The notes under the pieces are model-generated. The model was not told the DNA's origin, did no database searches, and was given only the letters and a program-made list of their open reading frames with translations. Shown here piece after piece: positions 57,701-64,000 of a stretch of 64,000 bases of DNA. Position 1 is the stretch's first letter. Every line of letters begins with the position of its first letter. This DNA comes from Anarhynchus alexandrinus (Eukaryota > Chordata > Aves > Charadriiformes > Charadriidae). The DNA lies in NCBI GenBank assembly GCA_008711295.1, contig VUYV01000008.1, forward strand, positions 272,870 to 336,869, given 5' to 3'. The position numbers and the translations under genes were made by a program.

Positions 57701-60700
57701 CAAAAATAAAAGGAAAGCACCGTTGCTGCCTTAAAAACACACGTCTCAAGTGTTTGAACCAACAGTAAGTGAACCCAAAGCATAACCTCCAACATTTGTG
57801 GTTGCTCAAGGTCACTGCTTTTCTTGGCCAAGTAGAGCTTAATTACTTTCGATCTGCTTGTGTCATCTATTTTTATGCAAATTTGAGTACCTTGCATGCT
57901 TTATGGAGGGCAGAACAGGAAAGAGTAAAGATGGAGTGATTTGCAGTCTTCCTTGGCTGCCAAAGTTTTTATCACTTCAGCCAAGGTGAGCAAAGGTAAG
58001 GCTGTCTGTATCTGGTGAAACAAATGATAACAGGAGCCTTTTTAGTACAAGTGTAGTGAAACTCCATAACCAATTTACAGACTTCTGCCGCTCTAGAAGG
58101 TCAGTAATCATGACACATTTTTTTTCGGCACCAACTCTTACCTTTAATACTTTTCACAAAACTGAGCCGGTACTGTCATAAAGTTGTAAAGGTTCTCTGA
58201 ATTTCAGTCATTTTGGAAAAAAAAAATCCAGATTTTCCCCCAATTTCTCCATATTTTGCTGTGCTGAGGCTGGATGCGTTCCCAAGCCTATGTGCTATTT
58301 CCTTCATGCTGGGAAGCTTCCCAATCCAAACTGCCGAAGCGAAATATCCCCCTGAACCTTTCACATGACAAACCATGAGGAGACCAGATTAGCAAGTCAT
58401 GTTTTTAGCAGTATTTCAAACCTTAGAAAAATTGAAAACTCCAGCATGTTTTCAGACTAAAAAGGATGTTTTCATTAAAACATTTGGCGGGGGAGATATG
58501 CAACATGCCCAAAATGTACTTTTGAAAAACCTTTTCCTGTACCTGGCACTCCATCCTGCAGTTTGCATAGAGACTGTTGGTGTATATATTTGCATCCTGA
58601 TAGCTCTTGTTAAAACAGGGGATGGGGTGGGTGCTTTGCAACCTGGGGTGAAGGGGTTGGGGCTTTCCAGACCTTTATTTCGCACCTTTCTGCTGAGACT
58701 TTAGTGCCTGTTAACGCCTGTTCCCTGTGCCTGCCCTAGACCAACGAGGTGACAGGCTGGCTGGACGGCAGCTCCATCTACGGCCCCTCACACTCCTGGA
58801 GTGATGCCCTGAGGAACTTCTCAGGGGGACAGCTGGCATCAGGGCCTGACCGGCGCCTGCCGAGAGAGACGGACGGCAGGGTCCCCATGTGGAAGGCGCT
58901 GGATCCATCCACGGGACAGGGCGGTCCCCAGGGGATCTACGGTAATGGTGGCATCCTCAATGGGTTTTCACCTGCTCGGCTCCATCCCTAACTGGGAGTG
59001 GGAGGTCCCTGGAGCTGAGCCCAGAGGGGACCCTGGGAAAGGGCAGGGGGGTGTGTTGAGCTGGGACATGTGGGTCAGGAGTCCTGTGGGAGAGCAGGCT
59101 GTAGCAAAGACACGCTGTGAACTTAAGGTGCCACATGCCCATAAGGCAGGGGGTCACTTCCCAGCCAACATGCAGAGACTGGTGGGTGCTGGTTCCTCTG
59201 ATCCAAGACAGCCTCCTCTGGGGAAAGAGGCTGCTGCTGACAAAAACCTGCTCAGCTTGCTTTGGATTCCTCACCTGCCCAACCTTTGGTCCGTGCTGGG
59301 GGCCCGGTGCTGCTTCTTACTCGCTCGGGCTGCTTGTCTTCTCAGGGAGGAAGGCAGGGTGAGGGGACGAGGGAATGCTGGGCTGCAGCCACAGGGCTGG
59401 GGGTGCTCCTCTAGCCACAAGCAACGCTAGACCCAGTGGTGGCATCCCCCATTGACGGTCCTGGTGGCTCTTGCAGACCTGGGGAGCGCCTGGGGGAACG
59501 AGAACCGCTTCCTGCAGGCTGAGAGCATCGCCTGGTTTCGGTACCACAACCACCTGGCCATGGCGCTGGCCCGGGCGCACCCCACCTGGTCCGATGAGGA
59601 CCTCTTCCAGCATGCTCGCAAGCAGGTCATCGCCACTTTCCAGGTGAGGGATGGGACCCCTTGGCTCTGCCGGGACCCCCAGCATCCTCACCGGTGCTGT
59701 CCCTGACCCTGCTCCCCTGTGCCCTAGAGCATCGTGCTGTATGAGTGGCTGCCGACCCTGCTGGGAACGAGCGTCCCGGACTACAAAGGTGAGGGGCACA
59801 GTGGGCGATGGTGTGTGGGTAGCCGGGATGGGGGGACCGGGGAATCTGGGGAATGGGATGGGAGAGGGATCTTGGCCCCCTTTCCCTCCAGCCTGGTTGC
59901 TGGACCGTGGTTGCTGCCCTGCAGGTTACCAGCAGCACCTGGACCCCAGCATCTCACCGGAGTTCGTGGTGGCTGCAAGGCAGTTCCTCGCTACCATGGT
60001 GCCGCCGGGTGTTTACAAGAGGTAGGATCAGCCCAGCGGGGCAGTGGGAGAGCGATGCCCATGCTGGGGAAGGGAAGGCCTGAGCTGGGGTGGTGGCTGG
60101 GGACGGTCCCTGTCCCTTTCCTGCATCCTGCCCCTCGCTGGGACAGCCAAGCCCTGTCAGCTCGGGGCAGCCCTGGCCAGGGGCTGTGGGTGCAGCCCTT
60201 CTCTGCTGTTCCAGGGACACGCAGTGCAGGTTCCAGAACATGCCTGGACCCGGAGGCTCATTCCCAGCAATGCGGGTCTGCAACAGCTACTGGAGCAGAG
60301 AGGTATGGGGAAGGGAACATAGCGGTCCTGAGGACATGGCAGGCTGCCTGGGGAGGGGGGGGCTTCATTCCTTGCTTTACATTACAGAGGACCTCACAGG
60401 GGTCTGAAAGGGAAATTGGGTGTAGAGCATGACAGCCAACCAAGGGGTGTGAGATCCTTCCCGTCCAGACATCCCCACATACCATCTCCAGCCACAGCAG
60501 GCTCAGACCTCAAGGTTGAGCTGATGTGGAGAAAATAAACCTGGAAAAAGTCCCTGGTCCCCCTACGCCCAGGGTCTGCACCCCTATGGGCACCAGTTCA
60601 GGGGTGTGGGGCTGCCCCATGTCCTCTGTCCTGCAAGAAATCACCTGCTCTTCCCATCTACCCTCAGAGCACCGTGCTGCAGCAGGCAGATGATGTGGAC

Positions 60701-63700
60701 AACCTCCTACTGGGGATGAGCTCACAGATCGCAGAGCGGGAGGACAACATTGTGGTGGAAGATCTCCAAGGTCTGCATTCCCTTGCACTGCACCTGGCGC
60801 ATCAGTGGGGGACCCTCTCTCCCAGGGTTGTGCAGGGGCCGAGGTGGGGAGGCCTGTCCTATCACCACCACCATCAACACCCAACCGCACACTTGTCCCA
60901 GCTTCAACCTTGTTAATGGAGGTGCAGAGAAGCTGCAGGGCATGTTAAGCATGTTACTGGGACTGTCCTGACAAGGGCATGGAGATCATCTCCATGTTTA
61001 TCATGGCCCATGGCAGAGGGACAAAGCCAGCCCAGCAGCTATGGGGGTTAGGGTTGCTCCTCCAGCTCTGCTTTGCCATCACCGCAGCTTCAAATCCACC
61101 CACAGATTACTGGTATGGGCCCCTGAAGTACTCCCGCACCGACTACGTGGCCAGCTGGCTTCAGCGTGGGCGAGACCTTGGCCTACCCACCTATAACCAA
61201 GCCCGGGAGCGATTTGGGTTGGACCCTCTCCAGAACTGGTCGGACCTTGCCCCACACCTGGATCAACAGGTAACAGGGAAATGGTCTGGGCACAGAAAGT
61301 GTGTGAGTCAAAGGATGCTGGGACAGGCCAGGCAGTAATTGGCTTCTCTAGCAACATAGAAAGAGGGACACCAGTGCATATCCTGCCCTAGCTCATTTTC
61401 ATGCCTCTGGGGCTGTTGCATTGGAGTAACTGTGTAATTGCATGTGTAATTACATAAATACATCCTGCTGAGCTCCTGTGCCACTGTGTGCTCTGCTCCT
61501 CCTGGGGCTGAGATGCTCTGGGAGTGATGCTCAGTTGCTCAAGTCCAAGCCAGGAGGTCAATGCTTCATGGGGCTGAGCATCCTCCCAGTCCACAGACGT
61601 GTGATGCCTGGCAAATGCATGTTCCTCACTCCTCCTGAGGCTTGCCAAGGCTTTCTGAGGCCCTGGCAGAATTCTCTCTGCTCACATGTGTGCGGTGTGG
61701 GTTTCCGGCCAGGTCCTGGAGAAGGTCGCTGCTCTGTATGCCAACAACACGGCCAGGCTGGAGCTGCTCCCCGGAGGCATGATGGAGGCTGACAGCTCCC
61801 TCTTCAGTGCCATCATCCTGGATCAGTTTGTGCGCCTGCGTGATGGCGACAGATTTTGGTTCGAAAACACCAAGAACGGGTAAATGCGTCTTCCCCATCC
61901 AGCACACAGAGCAGGCTGCCCACTGCTTTGCCAGCCCCAGTAAAGACATAATAACTGGAGGAAAAAACATCCTCCAGTTTCCTCAGTTCCTAAAACAGTG
62001 TGAGGAGCAAATCCCTGCTGCCACCAGACAGTGACACCCTGGGCCAATGTTTGACCCCATGTTTTTTTTCCCCAGGCTGTTCACAGTGGACGAAATCAGG
62101 GCGATCCGTAATACCACCTTCCACGACGTCCTGGCTGCCGTCACCTACGTGGCCCCCACAGACCTCCAGCCCCACGTGTTTGTCTGGAGCACAGGTGAGT
62201 GCAAACGGAGGGAGCAAACGGCACCAGCAAGTTAGGGAGGAAGGCGGACCCATCTGGTGACACAGCCAGTGGCTCAGTGACACAGGGACAGCATCAGGCT
62301 GGCATTTTCTCAAACCTGACACCTGCTATGCCCCTACGTCAGCAAAATACGTGCACAAGGCAAAGGATGCTCGTAAGCAAGGTGGGCAGCGCTGATGTTG
62401 AAAGTGGGCTGAAGTCCCGCCATGTGCATTGCATGAGTTCTGGAAAGATCTCCGGGTACAAAAACACAATTGATGCCCTGGAAGGTGGTGCTGGGGTTAA
62501 AGCTCGGCCTCTGCCTACCCCATGCTGTGTCACGTGTCTCACTGACGCGTCCTCTAGCTCCTTCTATACACAAGCGCACACAGGTCTGCAGGTTAAACTG
62601 ATGAGTGACCTGAAACATCATGAAGTTTAGATATGCATTAAGCTCTGCGTACCGTAACTGTGTAACATTGCCTACTTTTGCCTTTAATCGCATCAACCCC
62701 TGAACATGCCCTGGGTGCTGTCCCCCAGTGCCCACTCCTGCCTGGTTGCACCGCCAACAGGGTTGTTGTAAAAGAGTTTTATCTGGCGCATGTTCCAGCC
62801 CTTGCGAGGTGTTTGGTTCCCTTGGTGTATGCTTTGTGCAATTGCACTGGAGGACTCCCTGGGTTTGTAGCATCTGGATGAGCAGAAGCTCTAAGCCATG
62901 ATTTGCCGTGGCCCAGGGTGCTTCTTGCTCAGCCCATCCCATTGAGAGACGTGATGGTGCTGAACTCCCAGAGTGCTTGAGCCCAATTCTGCACTTGTTT
63001 TGTTGTGGCAAGCAAAGGTTCAACCTGAAAACAAGGGTTGACCCTTAAAATCTGGAGTTTAACTCAAACATCCCAGTTTTGCAGTGCTCCCTGGGTCACT
63101 TGGCAATGAACCACACCAGCATCTTAATGCAGAGGTCCCTGGGGACGATGGAGGTGAGATGGGTAAAGGTTGGTGACACTAACAGCCTGTCTCCCCCTGT
63201 GCAGGGGACCCGTGCCCCCAGCCCCAGCAGCTGACAGCTCAACAGTTGGCCAACTGCACACCCATGATCGTGCTGGACTACTTTGAAGGCAGTGGTGCAG
63301 GCTTTGGGATCATCATTGTTGTCCTCTGCTGTCTGCCTTTAGGTTTGCCGCTCTGTTTCTTTACCCCTCTCCTCTTCCACTGGAGAAAGGAGCCAAGTGC
63401 CCATGGACCAAACACCTTCCAGCAGGAGCTGCTGAGTCTTAGCCACTCCTGAGGTCCTTGAGGTGGCGGGTCCTTGGGCATTAGATGGAAGCAGGGCTTT
63501 CGTGGTGCAGCCCTGCATTAAATAAAACTATGTAGTGTTGAATTGGGGGTGACGGGGAAGAAATAAACCCCTGTCTGCCCTGGTCATACTGGTGGTGCTG
63601 CCAAAGTGGGAAGGAGCTTTGTGGTATCTCATGCTTTCTTCTCCTATGTGTCCCCAGTAACTCTGTTTGTTGCCTGGATTGTTGCCGTTCTCCGCAAGAG

Positions 63701-63771
63701 AGATTTCAAGAAGCTGCAGAAGAAGCAGGGCACCAGCGTGCGGAGGGAGGTGACCGGCGACGCAATACATG
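54767..63771 (+). CDS. DUOX1: Dual oxidase 1, N-terminal part (cut by the window end)
   Basis: Fifteen coding exons: 54767-54842, 55549-55632, 56166-56330, 57426-57613, 58740-58941, 59477-59643, 59728-59788, 59925-60021, 60215-60302, 60668-60770, 61106-61269, 61713-61879, 62076-62194, 63205-63342, 63658-63771. Phases agree throughout. A signal peptide ([17 protein letters not shown]) leads into the peroxidase-like ectodomain: [111 protein letters not shown]. Exon 14 holds the first membrane segment ([14 protein letters not shown]), continued in exon 15 ([12 protein letters not shown]), then a basic cytosolic stretch ([13 protein letters not shown]). The EF hands and the NADPH-oxidase core, which make H2O2, lie beyond the window. 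Exons 10 and 14 have weak donors (gtctgc, gtttgc). It pairs with DUOXA1. Confidence 0.96.
63343..63526 (+). other. Possible alternative terminal exon of DUOX1
   Basis: If the weak donor of exon 14 (G|gtttgc at 63343) is not used, the frame continues [20 protein letters not shown] to a stop at 63450, and AATAAA follows at 63521-63526. The result would be a membrane-anchored ectodomain without the oxidase half. This is inferred from sequence only. Confidence 0.35.
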
Positions 63772-63905
63772 GTGAGGCGGCACTGTTGGTCCTGCGATGG
63801 TGCCTGGTGATGTTGCTGAAGTCAGGGCACGTACCGAGGCAGGGCTGGGCATGGAGCTTATTTCCAGACTGGATGAAAGGAGAAACTGTTTTCCCAGGAG
63901 GGTAG

Positions 63906-64000
63906 TCATAGAATCATAGAATCATAGAATTAGTGAGGTTGGAAGGGACCTTTAAGATCATCAAGTCCAACCGTTAACCTACCCTGAAGATCGGAAGAGC
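63906..64000 (-). mobile_element. CR1 LINE 3' end, continuing past the window
   Basis: Starts with three copies of the reversed terminal repeat tcatagaa, then gaggttggaagggaccttta, agatcatcaagtccaaccgt. It lies in the intron after DUOX1 exon 15. Confidence 0.93.

Noticed and set aside
1..64000. CRISPR arrays, bacterial operons, tRNA or rRNA genes
   Set aside because: No regularly spaced repeats, no cloverleaf-type sequence and no rRNA cores were seen. The R2-like element is not flanked by 28S sequence.

Overview
This is nuclear DNA from a bird. The evidence is many CR1 LINE copies, avian endogenous-retrovirus long terminal repeats (LTRs), intron-split genes with consensus splice sites, and neuromedin B and dual-oxidase genes of vertebrate type. 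No microbial genes, CRISPR arrays, rRNA or tRNA were seen. Three single N bases (8193, 12653, 50695) mark ambiguous or collapsed assembly positions.

Layout. 1-12.4 kb: no recognised gene; CR1 fragments and a solo LTR. 12.4-17.2 kb: complete three-exon NMB (+) behind a GC-rich minisatellite and a TATA box. 17.2-22.4 kb: little except an old CR1. 22.4-26.7 kb: scattered, frameshifted exons of a minus-strand dual oxidase, read here as a DUOX2 pseudogene. 26.9-33.1 kb: dense transposon block, with two LTRs, one of them split by an R2-like non-LTR retrotransposon and by a long CR1, plus another CR1. 34.2-39.0 kb: DUOXA2 (+), with all six coding exons and splice sites but an in-frame TGA as the first codon of exon 2. 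43.1-50.5 kb: intact DUOXA1 (-). 50.4-50.7 kb: GC-rich divergent promoter. 50.6-64 kb: DUOX1 (+), 15 coding exons covering the peroxidase-like ectodomain and the first membrane segment; the EF-hand and NADPH-oxidase half lies beyond the window.

The DUOX2-DUOXA2-DUOXA1-DUOX1 order and orientation match the mammalian locus: each oxidase is head-to-head with its maturation factor, and the two factors are convergent. DUOXA proteins escort DUOX out of the ER, and the mature complex releases H2O2 at the apical surface (thyroid hormone synthesis, mucosal defence). Here the DUOX1/DUOXA1 half looks functional. DUOX2 is destroyed and DUOXA2 carries one nonsense codon, so the second half of the module appears to be lost or in the process of being lost. 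The transposon block lies between DUOX2 and DUOXA2, where their shared promoter would be. A second notable item is the R2-like element: R2 normally inserts only in 28S rDNA, but this 5'-truncated copy is inside an LTR.
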